From the NCBI GenBank assembly GCA_964404455.1, contig CAYOJY010000011.1, forward strand, positions 1 through 21,196: 21,196 bases of DNA, written 5' to 3'. The notes under the pieces are model-generated. The model searched no databases. It was not told where the DNA came from and saw only the letters and a program-made list of their open reading frames with translations. This document shows, in pieces, positions 15,383-21,196 of the stretch. The position numbers and the translations under genes are program-made. This DNA comes from CAKOSP01 sp964404455. GTDB taxonomy: Bacteria > Bacillota_I > Bacilli_A > RF39 > UBA660. The stretch's first letter is position 1. Every line of letters starts with the position of its first letter.

Positions 15383-16042
15383 GTGGAAAGAAAAAATACT
15401 TTACTTTTAACGGTTATTGCCGTAGCGACTTTATTAGTTGCTGTAGTAGGTGCAACATTTGCATATTTTACTGCAACAAGTAATGAAGGAGGTCGTAGCA
15501 GACTAACTGTTAACACTAATTCTGTTGACCAAACAACTGCAACGGGAACTGATGTGGCCTTAACCATTAATCAATCTGATATGAACTTATTAGATGGTAA
15601 AAATGATTATACTGCTTATAAAGAAAACAATGCAGGCCGTGCTGGATTAGAAACAACTGTCGGTAACGGTGGAGGAATTAATACCTGTACTTATGATTTA
15701 ATTTATACTCCGGATGCTGATCCGTCTGGCGTTTATACTAAATCTGCAACAAATTTAGCTGATTTAAAAGAATTTACTGTTTTAGTAAGTGCAACATCAA
15801 GTAATGGCACTATTACTAAAGAAACTCAAACAGAAATTGATTTAACTGGTCAAACTGGTATTGTTAATTTAGTGACTGGCGCAACATTAGTAGTTTCAGG
15901 AGCTAATGAAACTGGTTCAGTTACATGGACTATTACCCCAAGATATTATAACTTAGAAATTGATCAAACCGAAAATGCTGGAAAAACATTTGGCGGAATT
16001 GTTTCATTAACAAATTTAAGTTGTAACAATGTACAAGAATAA
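15383..16042 (+). CDS. SipW-type signal peptide protein, pair A (probable major subunit)
   Basis: A 219-residue secreted protein. The start MERKNTLLLT leads into a hydrophobic helix ending VVGATFAYFTATS, very close to the GGGTFAYFSD signature of SipW substrates; cleavage is expected after A27. The mature part is rich in Thr, Ala, Gly, Asn and Ser, as expected of a fibre or surface-layer beta protein, and has two cysteines, C102 (NTCTYDLIY) and C214 (NLSCNN). GTG 15383 is preceded by AGGAGG (15370-15375) with seven bases between. It has its own promoter and sits between two terminators. Codon use is visibly less AT-driven than in the neighbours, which suggests high expression. It is the closest relative of the protein at 14403. 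Function as a structural subunit is inferred; no enzyme motif is seen. Confidence 0.78.
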   Translation: MERKNTLLLTVIAVATLLVAVVGATFAYFTATSNEGGRSRLTVNTNSVDQTTATGTDVALTINQSDMNLLDGKNDYTAYKENNAGRAGLETTVGNGGGINTCTYDLIYTPDADPSGVYTKSATNLADLKEFTVLVSATSSNGTITKETQTEIDLTGQTGIVNLVTGATLVVSGANETGSVTWTITPRYYNLEIDQTENAGKTFGGIVSLTNLSCNNVQE

Positions 16043-16046
16043 TAAT

Positions 16047-16075
16047 AAAAAACCGAATTTTATTTCAGTTTTTTT
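16047..16075 (+). terminator. Rho-independent terminator
   Basis: AAAAAACCGAA and TTCAGTTTTTT form a stem with a single C-A mismatch around a short loop, running into seven Ts (16069-16075). It lies directly after the stop at 16042. Confidence 0.7.
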
Positions 16076-16137
16076 ATATAATAGAGAGTTATTTGTTAAA
16101 TAAATGTAAATTTTTAATAAAAAAACAGCAAAACGAC

Positions 16138-16166
16138 TTGTAAATAAGAAATGTTTTTGCTATCAT
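16138..16166 (+). promoter_or_regulatory. Promoter for the pair-B genes
   Basis: TTGTAA (16138-16143) and TATCAT (16161-16166) are 17 bases apart with an extended -10 TG at 16158-16159. A seven-base inverted repeat (AGCAAAA at 16127-16133, TTTTGCT at 16155-16161) brackets the -35 and touches the -10, so it might serve as an operator. The start is expected near 16173, with AGGAGG at 16177-16182. Confidence 0.5.
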
Positions 16167-16191
16167 TATTATAGATAGGAGGATAATGAAA

Positions 16192-16815
16192 ATGGAAGGA
16201 AAAAATAAGGTAATACTTACAGGTGTATTAGTAGCATTTTTATCTATTGCTACAATCGCAGCAACTTATGCATATTTTGCAGCACAAATAGGAGCAGGAG
16301 CAACAACAAACATTAATGTTACTTCAAGAACGACAGATACTGTTAGCTTTGACCCTGGAGAAGCACTTACTTTAATTGCAACTCAACAAAATTTTGGAGA
16401 AGGAATGGGTAATTTAACTTCAAACGCGACTGCAAAAGCAAATTTAGTGGCAAATAATGTAAATGAAGCAACATATTGTTATGAAGTTGATTTAGTAATT
16501 AGTACAAATAGTTTTGTCTATACTACTGATCCAACAAATACACCAGAATTAACATTTAGTATTACTAAAAACGGCACTGGCATTGTAAGTGAATTAGACG
16601 TTACAACTGCTGGCAGTGAAACTGAATATACATATAGAATTCCAACAACTAGTGGTGGAAGTGATTATAAACATGTAATTACAGCAGCTGCGGGCGAAAC
16701 CGTAACTGATACATACGTACCTTCAATTACATTTGTAAATTTAGAAGCTGATCAATTAGCAAATGAAGGAAAAGCATTTGCCGGCGCATTACAATTGAAC
16801 AAAGTAGATTGTTGA
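16192..16815 (+). CDS. SipW-type signal peptide protein, pair B (probable major subunit)
   Basis: A 207-residue secreted protein. Starts are possible at ATG 16186 and ATG 16192. The second is preferred because AGGAGG (16177-16182) is nine bases ahead of it against three for the first, and because MEGKN matches the MxxKN-type starts of the paralogues. The signal helix ends TIAATYAYFAAQ with cleavage expected after A27. The mature part carries DPGEALTLIATQQNFGEGMGNL (about 54-75 as one block), EATYCYEVDLVISTNSFVYTT, and NLEADQLANEGKAFAG near the end. C96 and the very last residue C207 are its only cysteines. It is rich in Thr, Ala and acidic residues. The next gene encodes a clear paralogue. 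No function is recognised beyond a SipW-dependent, TasA-like secreted protein; a structural subunit role is inferred from build and context. Confidence 0.75.
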   Translation: MEGKNKVILTGVLVAFLSIATIAATYAYFAAQIGAGATTNINVTSRTTDTVSFDPGEALTLIATQQNFGEGMGNLTSNATAKANLVANNVNEATYCYEVDLVISTNSFVYTTDPTNTPELTFSITKNGTGIVSELDVTTAGSETEYTYRIPTTSGGSDYKHVITAAAGETVTDTYVPSITFVNLEADQLANEGKAFAGALQLNKVDC

Positions 16816-16841
16816 TAATATTTAAATAAAAGGAGAAAAGT

Positions 16842-17462
16842 ATGCAAAGAAGAAACTTAGCTTATGTTGCAATCATGGGATTTGCAATCATTATAACTGC
16901 TATTGGTATCACTTTTGCATATTTTTTTGCTAATTTACAAGGTAAAGGCGCTTCTAAGGTAAAAGTTTCAACGTCAACATTAGATTCTTTAATTTATAAT
17001 CCAGGACCAGCTTTGTCTTTGGTTGCTACGCAACAAAATTTTTATGAAAATGCAGGTAATCTTAGCACAAGTTCTAAAGGGGAAATAAACCTTAAAGTTA
17101 ATAGTAATGAAAATGCAACCTATTGTTATAGCATAGAGTTGTTAATTAATACTAATTCCTTTGTTTATACAACCTCTGATGAAAAAAAAGAAATTATTAT
17201 TAATGTATTAAAATCAGTTCAAGGAAATGAAGCATATTATATTTTAAAAGATTATGATATTACTGATTATTTAGGGAAAATAATGTTGCCTACCCAAATA
17301 GATGGCAGTGATTTTAAACACGTTATTTCGGGAAGTCCAGAGGAAAATATTAAAAATGAAATTGAAGCAACAATTACTTTTATAAATCTGGAGACTAATC
17401 AAGAAGAAAATACAGGAAAAACCTTAAATGCCAATATTATTTATTCAACAATTACATGTTAA
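16842..17462 (+). CDS. SipW-type signal peptide protein, pair B (probable minor subunit)
   Basis: A 206-residue secreted protein starting MQRRN after an AGGAG ribosome site. The signal helix ends AIGITFAYFFAN. It shares long blocks with the protein at 16192: NPGPALSLVATQQNF, NATYCYSIELLINTNSFVY, GSDFKHVI, and TFINLETNQEENTGKTL. Its only cysteines are C95 and the terminal C206, the same arrangement as its partner. The mature part is more charged (Lys, Glu) and less Ala/Thr-rich than the partner, and the codons are more AT-driven, which fits a lower-abundance subunit such as a cap, linker or anchor. It lies 26 bases downstream of the partner gene with no promoter between them, and is followed by a strong terminator that closes the cluster. 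Confidence 0.73.
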   Translation: MQRRNLAYVAIMGFAIIITAIGITFAYFFANLQGKGASKVKVSTSTLDSLIYNPGPALSLVATQQNFYENAGNLSTSSKGEINLKVNSNENATYCYSIELLINTNSFVYTTSDEKKEIIINVLKSVQGNEAYYILKDYDITDYLGKIMLPTQIDGSDFKHVISGSPEENIKNEIEATITFINLETNQEENTGKTLNANIIYSTITC

Positions 17463-17471
17463 TGAAGATTT

Positions 17472-17493
17472 AAGACTGAAAAGTCTTTTTTTT
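17472..17493 (+). terminator. Rho-independent terminator closing the secreted-protein cluster
   Basis: AAGACT (17472-17477), a GAAA loop (17478-17481) and AGTCTT (17482-17487), running into eight Ts (17486-17493). A compact, canonical terminator ten bases after the stop codon at 17462. Confidence 0.85.
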
Positions 17494-17535
17494 ATTGCAA
17501 AAAAATTGTAAAATAAATATAGGGACGTGATAAAA

Positions 17536-18234
17536 ATGGAAATTTTAGGTTTGATATTAACTTTGGCAACAGGAATATTTTTTATTTTAGGTAAAAAGAT
17601 TTTAAAAAATCAAAGTCATGGGTTTGCAACGGCAATTGCCTTTACGGTGATGTTAGGTTTAATAATTTTTGATTTAATTCCTGAATTAATGGAAAATTAT
17701 AATTACAAAATATTAATTTTCATATTAATAGGATTTATTAGTTTTAAAATATTTGATTTATTCTTACCTCATCATCATCACAAACATCAAAAAAATTGTG
17801 AAAATAAGGTAGATCATAAAGATAATTTAATGCACTTAAGCATTATTACAATAATTGCTTTAAGTATTCATAATCTTGTTGAAGGGATATCTTTATATAA
17901 TTTATTTTTATATAATTTTAAAGATGGAATAATGCTTTTTATCGGAATTGCTCTTCATAATTTACCATTTGGTTTATATATTAAAGATAATAAAAATATG
18001 ATTTTAAAATTTATATTAATATTTAGTGCCTTTTTGGGAGGATTATTATCATTTACTTGGGGTAATATTAGCGAAGATATATTAATGTTATTTTTAGCTT
18101 TAACTTTAGGAATAATGCTTTATATTGTATTTTTTGAATTACTTAAGGAATTATATCAAAAAAGAAAAAAAAGCGAGATTTATTATGGTATAATAGTTGG
18201 TATACTAATAATGTTAATTATTAAAATATTATAA
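17536..18234 (+). CDS. ZIP-family divalent metal transporter
   Basis: A 232-residue membrane protein with about seven or eight hydrophobic segments. DLIPELME (46-53) in the second segment, IHNLVEGISL (111-120) in the fourth, ALHNLPFG (139-146) in the fifth and MLYIVFFELLKEL (194-206) near the end follow the ZIP layout. A His-rich loop, PHHHHKH (78-84), lies between segments three and four, as in many ZIPs. The fifth-helix motif, usually HNxPEG, reads HNLPFG: the metal-binding Glu is Phe145. That may alter specificity or the binuclear site. ATG 17536 is preferred over GTG 17527 because AGGGACGTGA lies just ahead of it. It probably imports zinc, iron or manganese. It begins a likely four-gene run after the terminator at 17472. 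Confidence 0.82.
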   Translation: MEILGLILTLATGIFFILGKKILKNQSHGFATAIAFTVMLGLIIFDLIPELMENYNYKILIFILIGFISFKIFDLFLPHHHHKHQKNCENKVDHKDNLMHLSIITIIALSIHNLVEGISLYNLFLYNFKDGIMLFIGIALHNLPFGLYIKDNKNMILKFILIFSAFLGGLLSFTWGNISEDILMLFLALTLGIMLYIVFFELLKELYQKRKKSEIYYGIIVGILIMLIIKIL

Positions 18235-18244
18235 AAGGAGTATT

Positions 18245-19180
18245 ATGAAAAAAGTATTGGTAACAGGCGCAGCAGGAACAATAGGAATGAATGTTATTAA
18301 ATATTTATTGAGCGAAGGTAAATATGAGATAACTGTTTTAGATTTAAAAAATCAAAAAGTTCATTCAGTATTTAAAAAATATAAAAAAAGAATTAATACA
18401 ATATATGGTGATGTTTGTGATCGAATTTTGATAGAAGCCTTAATTAAAGATCATGATATTATTATTCATTTAGCGTCAGTTTTACCACCGATTGCGGATT
18501 TAAAAAAAGGTTTAATGGAAATTATTGAATATGAAGCAATCGAGGCAATATTAAGAGCGATAAACTATTACAATCCTAAATGTCATTTAATATATGCATC
18601 AACTACTTCGGTGTATGGAACAATTATGGAAAGACCAAGTGTTAAAAACAAAGTTAAAACGGCAAATATTGGTTATTATGTGGAAAATAAAATAAAATGT
18701 GAAAATTTAATTAAAAATAAAATTAAAAATTATACAATATTAAGATTACCACTTGTTTTATCTTACATTAAAGATGAACCATTTATATTTAATATTCCTA
18801 AAAACGAATTAATTAATTGTATTACCAAAGAAGATGCTGCGTATGCTTTTGTTAAAACTCTAAATCATTTAAAATTATTTAACAAAAAAATTATCAATTT
18901 AGGAGGCAATAGCACTTTTAATATTACATATAATAAATTGATTCAAAATATAATTGAAATATATGGATTTAATTTTAAGTTGTTTTTAAGTGATTTATTT
19001 ATAGAAAAAAATTATCATTCACCAATATGTGCGGATATAGATGATCTCAATGATATTTTAAATTATCAAAACGATAATTTGGATAATTATTTTAATCGTT
19101 TAAAAAGAAAAGCGCATAAAAGAAAAATAGCTAGATTTTTTGGTAAATTTTATAATTATAGGTGGGGAAAGAAAAAATGA
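18245..19180 (+). CDS. NAD(P)-dependent epimerase/dehydratase-like protein (extended SDR)
   Basis: A 311-residue Rossmann protein. VTGAAGTIGMNV (6-17) is the dinucleotide loop, GDVCD (55-59) and IIHLASVLPP (73-82) are typical strand ends, STTSVYG (119-125) carries the catalytic Ser/Thr, and YVENK (Y145, K149) is the catalytic pair. The C-terminal substrate domain is Asn- and Lys-rich and does not point to a known sugar nucleotide. It could be a UDP-sugar epimerase-like enzyme or an unrelated SDR reductase. AAAAGGAG lies just ahead of the ATG. Its TGA overlaps the next start as ATGA, so it is coupled to the patatin-like gene. It is not part of the polysaccharide locus by position. Confidence 0.75.
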   Translation: MKKVLVTGAAGTIGMNVIKYLLSEGKYEITVLDLKNQKVHSVFKKYKKRINTIYGDVCDRILIEALIKDHDIIIHLASVLPPIADLKKGLMEIIEYEAIEAILRAINYYNPKCHLIYASTTSVYGTIMERPSVKNKVKTANIGYYVENKIKCENLIKNKIKNYTILRLPLVLSYIKDEPFIFNIPKNELINCITKEDAAYAFVKTLNHLKLFNKKIINLGGNSTFNITYNKLIQNIIEIYGFNFKLFLSDLFIEKNYHSPICADIDDLNDILNYQNDNLDNYFNRLKRKAHKRKIARFFGKFYNYRWGKKK

Positions 19181-20208
19181 TTGGTCTTGCTTTAGAGGGC
19201 GGAGGAACAAAAGGTTCTTATCAAGTGGGGGCTTATTTAGCTCTAAAAAAATGTGGAATTAAATTTAATGGCATAACAGGTACTTCCATTGGTTCTTTTA
19301 ATGCCGCGATGATTGTGGCCGGAAAAATTAATGAACTTAAATTATTTTGGGAAACGGAAGATTTAGCAAAGTTATTACGGTTTGAAAAACAAATTGAAAC
19401 AAATGATTTAATTGATGCTGTCAAAAACACATTAAATCCTATAAAGGAAATTATTAAAAATAAAGGTATTAAAATAGATTTGCTTCAAGCTAAACTAGAT
19501 GAATTATTAACTGATGAAAATGTTCGGAATAGTAAAATTGATTTTGGATTAGTTACCTTTAGATTAAAAGATTTTAAACCTTTATGTTTATTTAAAGAAG
19601 ATATTCCTAAAGGAAAAATTAATCAATACATTACCGCAAGTTGTTATTTACCAATATTTCAGTTGATTAAACTAGATGATGACAGTTATTTTTTAGATGG
19701 TGGTTTTTATGATTTATCACCTTCAAATATGTTAGCGGAAAAAGGATATAAAAAAATTTATGTTATTAGTTTAAAAGCCATTGGATTTTCACGTAAAAAA
19801 AAGGGAAATGCCGAAATTATTAAAATTTCTCCTTCCAGAAGGTTGGGAATTGCCATTAATACAAGTTCTTTAAAAATGCGTGAAAATATTAAAATGGGTT
19901 ATTTTGATACTTTAAAAGTATTGGGTAAATTTGACGGATATATTTATGTTTTTTGCAAAAGGCCTGATTGGTTATATGAAAGATCTATTCGAAAAGTTGA
20001 TGCTAAAACGTTAAATAAGGTAATTAGTCATTTTAAAGCTAAGAGTAATAAAGAAGTAATTTTAAAAGCAATGGAATATTACTTAAAAAGGAATAATGAA
20101 GACTATTATCAAGTATATTCCCCATTTCAAACTTTAAAAAGAATTAAAGGTTCAAAATTAGATAATTCAATTGTCGGAAAATTTATTCAACAATTAATTA
20201 TATTTTAG
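19177..20208 (+). CDS. Patatin-like phospholipase
   Basis: A 343-residue protein of the bacterial patatin/RssA type. EGGGTKGSYQVGAY (7-20) is the glycine-rich oxyanion loop, GTSIGS (35-40) holds the nucleophile Ser37 in a GxSxG motif, and DGGFYD has the catalytic Asp174, so the Ser-Asp dyad is complete. No signal peptide or membrane helix is seen, so it probably acts on membrane lipids from the cytoplasmic side. GTG 19162 is an alternative in-frame start, but ATG 19177 fits better: AGGTGGGGAAAG (19160-19171) is then the ribosome site, and the ATG overlaps the previous TGA. The pairing with an SDR gene may indicate a lipid-related role, which is speculative. Confidence 0.9.
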   Translation: MIGLALEGGGTKGSYQVGAYLALKKCGIKFNGITGTSIGSFNAAMIVAGKINELKLFWETEDLAKLLRFEKQIETNDLIDAVKNTLNPIKEIIKNKGIKIDLLQAKLDELLTDENVRNSKIDFGLVTFRLKDFKPLCLFKEDIPKGKINQYITASCYLPIFQLIKLDDDSYFLDGGFYDLSPSNMLAEKGYKKIYVISLKAIGFSRKKKGNAEIIKISPSRRLGIAINTSSLKMRENIKMGYFDTLKVLGKFDGYIYVFCKRPDWLYERSIRKVDAKTLNKVISHFKAKSNKEVILKAMEYYLKRNNEDYYQVYSPFQTLKRIKGSKLDNSIVGKFIQQLIIF

Positions 20209-20218
20209 GAGGATTATT

Positions 20219-20932
20219 ATGGGAAGAGCATTCGCGGTTAGAGAAGCCAGTATTTTAAAAACAGGAGCAGCCAAAGGTAAATTATATACAACATACGCTA
20301 AGGAATTATATTTAGTGGCTAAAAAGGGTTCACCAGATCCTGATGTTAATGTAACTTTAAAAAGATTAATTGCTAAAGCGAAAAAAGATCAAGTGCCTAA
20401 TGATATTATAAAAAGAGCGATTGATAAGGCAAAAGGTGTTAGTACCGAAGAATATCATGAAGTAATATACGAAGGTTTTGGACCAGGAGCATCAACATTA
20501 ATTATTAAATGTTTAACTGATAATTTAAATCGAACAGTAAGCCTTGTTAGAGCCGCTTTTAATAAAATTAATAAAGCAATAGGGATTACTAATTCAGTTG
20601 CTTATAATTATGATTATTTAGCCTTTGTTTCAGTTAAAGAAGATGAAGAAAAAATATTTGAAGCATTAATTGAAAATAATATTGATGTAATGGATTTAGA
20701 AAATGAAGATAATTTAATAAGTATTTCCGTTCATCCAAAAGATTATGATAAATTAAAAGATATTTTAGAAAAAATAAATCCTGATATAGTTTATGAATTT
20801 GATGAAGTAGGAATGTTTGCTAAAGATGAAGTTGAATTAAATAAAGAAGATATGGAAAAATTTCAAATTCTTTTAAAATTATTAAATGATATAGATGATG
20901 TATCAAAAATTTATCATAATGTTAAACTTTAA
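20219..20932 (+). CDS. yebC: YebC/PmpR family protein (YeeI type)
   Basis: A 237-residue protein of normal family length. It begins MGRAFAVREASILKTGAAK, the signature start of the YeeI branch in Bacillota, followed by LIAKAKKDQVPNDIIKRAI and YEGFGPGASTLII, the conserved core that joins domain 1 to domains 2 and 3. Members were long annotated as transcription regulators; more recent work on the family points to a ribosome-linked role in translating difficult (for example proline-rich) sequences. Which applies here cannot be told from the sequence. AGGAGG (20206-20211) overlaps the preceding stop and lies seven bases before the ATG, so it is probably cotranscribed with the patatin-like gene. 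Confidence 0.93.
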   Translation: MGRAFAVREASILKTGAAKGKLYTTYAKELYLVAKKGSPDPDVNVTLKRLIAKAKKDQVPNDIIKRAIDKAKGVSTEEYHEVIYEGFGPGASTLIIKCLTDNLNRTVSLVRAAFNKINKAIGITNSVAYNYDYLAFVSVKEDEEKIFEALIENNIDVMDLENEDNLISISVHPKDYDKLKDILEKINPDIVYEFDEVGMFAKDEVELNKEDMEKFQILLKLLNDIDDVSKIYHNVKL

Positions 20933-20959
20933 AAAAATATTTATAAAGAAAAAAGGTTT

Positions 20960-21042
20960 TTTGCTACAAAATTAGCAGATAAGATATCTGTATTTAAAAC
21001 ATCTTATCCAGATATATTTATCTGGTTCCACCTGAATTTAAT
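20960..21042. other. Hairpin-rich intergenic region after yebC
   Basis: Several nested inverted repeats lie in a row: GCTA/TAGC around CAAAAT, GATAAGAT/ATCTTATC, and CCAGATA/TATCTGG around TATT. They are followed by GGTTCCACCTGAATT. The repeats could form alternative structures. No protein gene is seen in 20933-21196. On the minus strand the last block reads AGGTGGAACC, similar to a T-box antiterminator core, but no minus-strand gene follows. It may be the yebC 3' untranslated region or part of a small RNA. Confidence 0.4.
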
Positions 21043-21082
21043 AAAATAACATCTTGTAATTTTTTGAGAAGATTTATATTTC

Positions 21083-21106
21083 AAAAAGCGTTAATGTCGC
21101 TTTTTT
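21083..21106 (+). terminator. Rho-independent terminator
   Basis: AAAAAGCG (21083-21090), a seven-base loop and CGCTTTTTT (21098-21106) form a clean stem with a T run. It probably ends the transcript running through yebC, and is partly symmetric, so it may work in both directions. Confidence 0.75.
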
Positions 21107-21137
21107 ACATTATTTGTCAACTTTGATAAAAAAACAC

Positions 21138-21166
21138 TTGCTAAATTAAAAAATATATAGTATTAT
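21138..21166 (+). promoter_or_regulatory. Promoter for a gene beyond the right edge
   Basis: TTGCTA (21138-21143) and TATTAT (21161-21166) are 17 bases apart, just after the terminator. AGGAAAGAAGG (21175-21185) follows and resembles a ribosome site, so a + strand gene probably starts at or just past the window end. Confidence 0.5.
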
Positions 21167-21196
21167 TTAATAGTAGGAAAGAAGGTAAACAAATTT

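Noticed and set aside
15361..15567. 68-codon minus-strand frame
   Set aside because: It lies opposite the signal peptide region of the gene at 15383 and mirrors its codons. No ribosome site or promoter supports it.
17527..17535. GTG start for the ZIP transporter
   Set aside because: The GTG lies within the ribosome site AGGGACGTGA, so ATG 17536 is the likely start.
20960..21042. Functional T-box riboswitch on the minus strand
   Set aside because: Only the TGGAACC core is seen. No specifier loop, no flanking antiterminator helix and no minus-strand gene downstream. Kept only as an oddity.
1..21196. CRISPR arrays, tRNA or rRNA genes, insertion sequences, prophage genes
   Set aside because: Looked for regularly spaced repeats, cloverleaf-like arms, transposase or integrase motifs; none were found by eye.

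Overview
The window is very AT-rich and nearly every gene lies on the + strand. TGA is used as a normal stop codon (for example at 1466-1468, 4500-4502 and 12008-12010), so this is not a Mycoplasma-type code. Strong AGGAGG-type ribosome sites, many ATGA gene overlaps, a TagA-family transferase, SipW-type secreted proteins and a YeeI-type YebC protein all suggest a low-GC Bacillota relative (Bacilli, perhaps an uncultured gut lineage of the RF39 or Erysipelotrichia kind). The lineage is an inference. A run of ten Ns at 4728-4737 shows the sequence is a scaffold, probably metagenomic.

Region 1 (1-12705) is a surface-polysaccharide locus. A cut-off GT2 transferase is followed by three sugar-nucleotide enzymes: a CapE/FnlA-type UDP-GlcNAc 4,6-dehydratase, an RmlD-like reductase and a CapG/WecB-like 2-epimerase. 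Together they should make a UDP-2-acetamido-2,6-dideoxy-L-hexose (L-FucNAc or L-QuiNAc type). Next come a methyltransferase with a coiled-coil tail, a GT2/GT4 reading frame that crosses the assembly gap and is probably chimeric, and another GT2. A second, classical WecB/MnaA epimerase (UDP-ManNAc), a GT-C-like membrane protein, a TuaH-like GT4 and a TagA/WecG ManNAc transferase complete the locus. The last two have their own promoter. The pairing of MnaA with TagA suggests a ManNAc-GlcNAc-PP-undecaprenol linkage unit or repeat. TagO, flippase, polymerase and ligase are not in the window.

Region 2 (12706-13265) holds two very small membrane-protein genes, each with a good ribosome site and its own promoter, then a terminator-like hairpin.

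Region 3 (13266-17493) is the most distinctive part: five genes for secreted proteins with SipW-class (TasA/camelysin-like) signal peptides. The first is a 375-residue protein with a TasA-like N-terminus, a carboxypeptidase-regulatory-like beta domain and a C-terminal LysM domain. The other four are 206-219-residue proteins in two related pairs. Each has exactly two cysteines, one central and one at or near the C-terminus. The two inner genes have their own promoters and look like the major subunits. I propose an extracellular fibre or matrix system anchored to the wall; this is inference. No SipW peptidase is present here.

Region 4 (17494-21196) holds housekeeping or accessory genes: a ZIP-family metal transporter with an altered metal-site motif, an extended SDR epimerase/dehydratase-like protein, a patatin-like phospholipase and a YebC-family protein. 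A hairpin-rich 3' region with a terminator and a promoter for a gene beyond the window edge follows.
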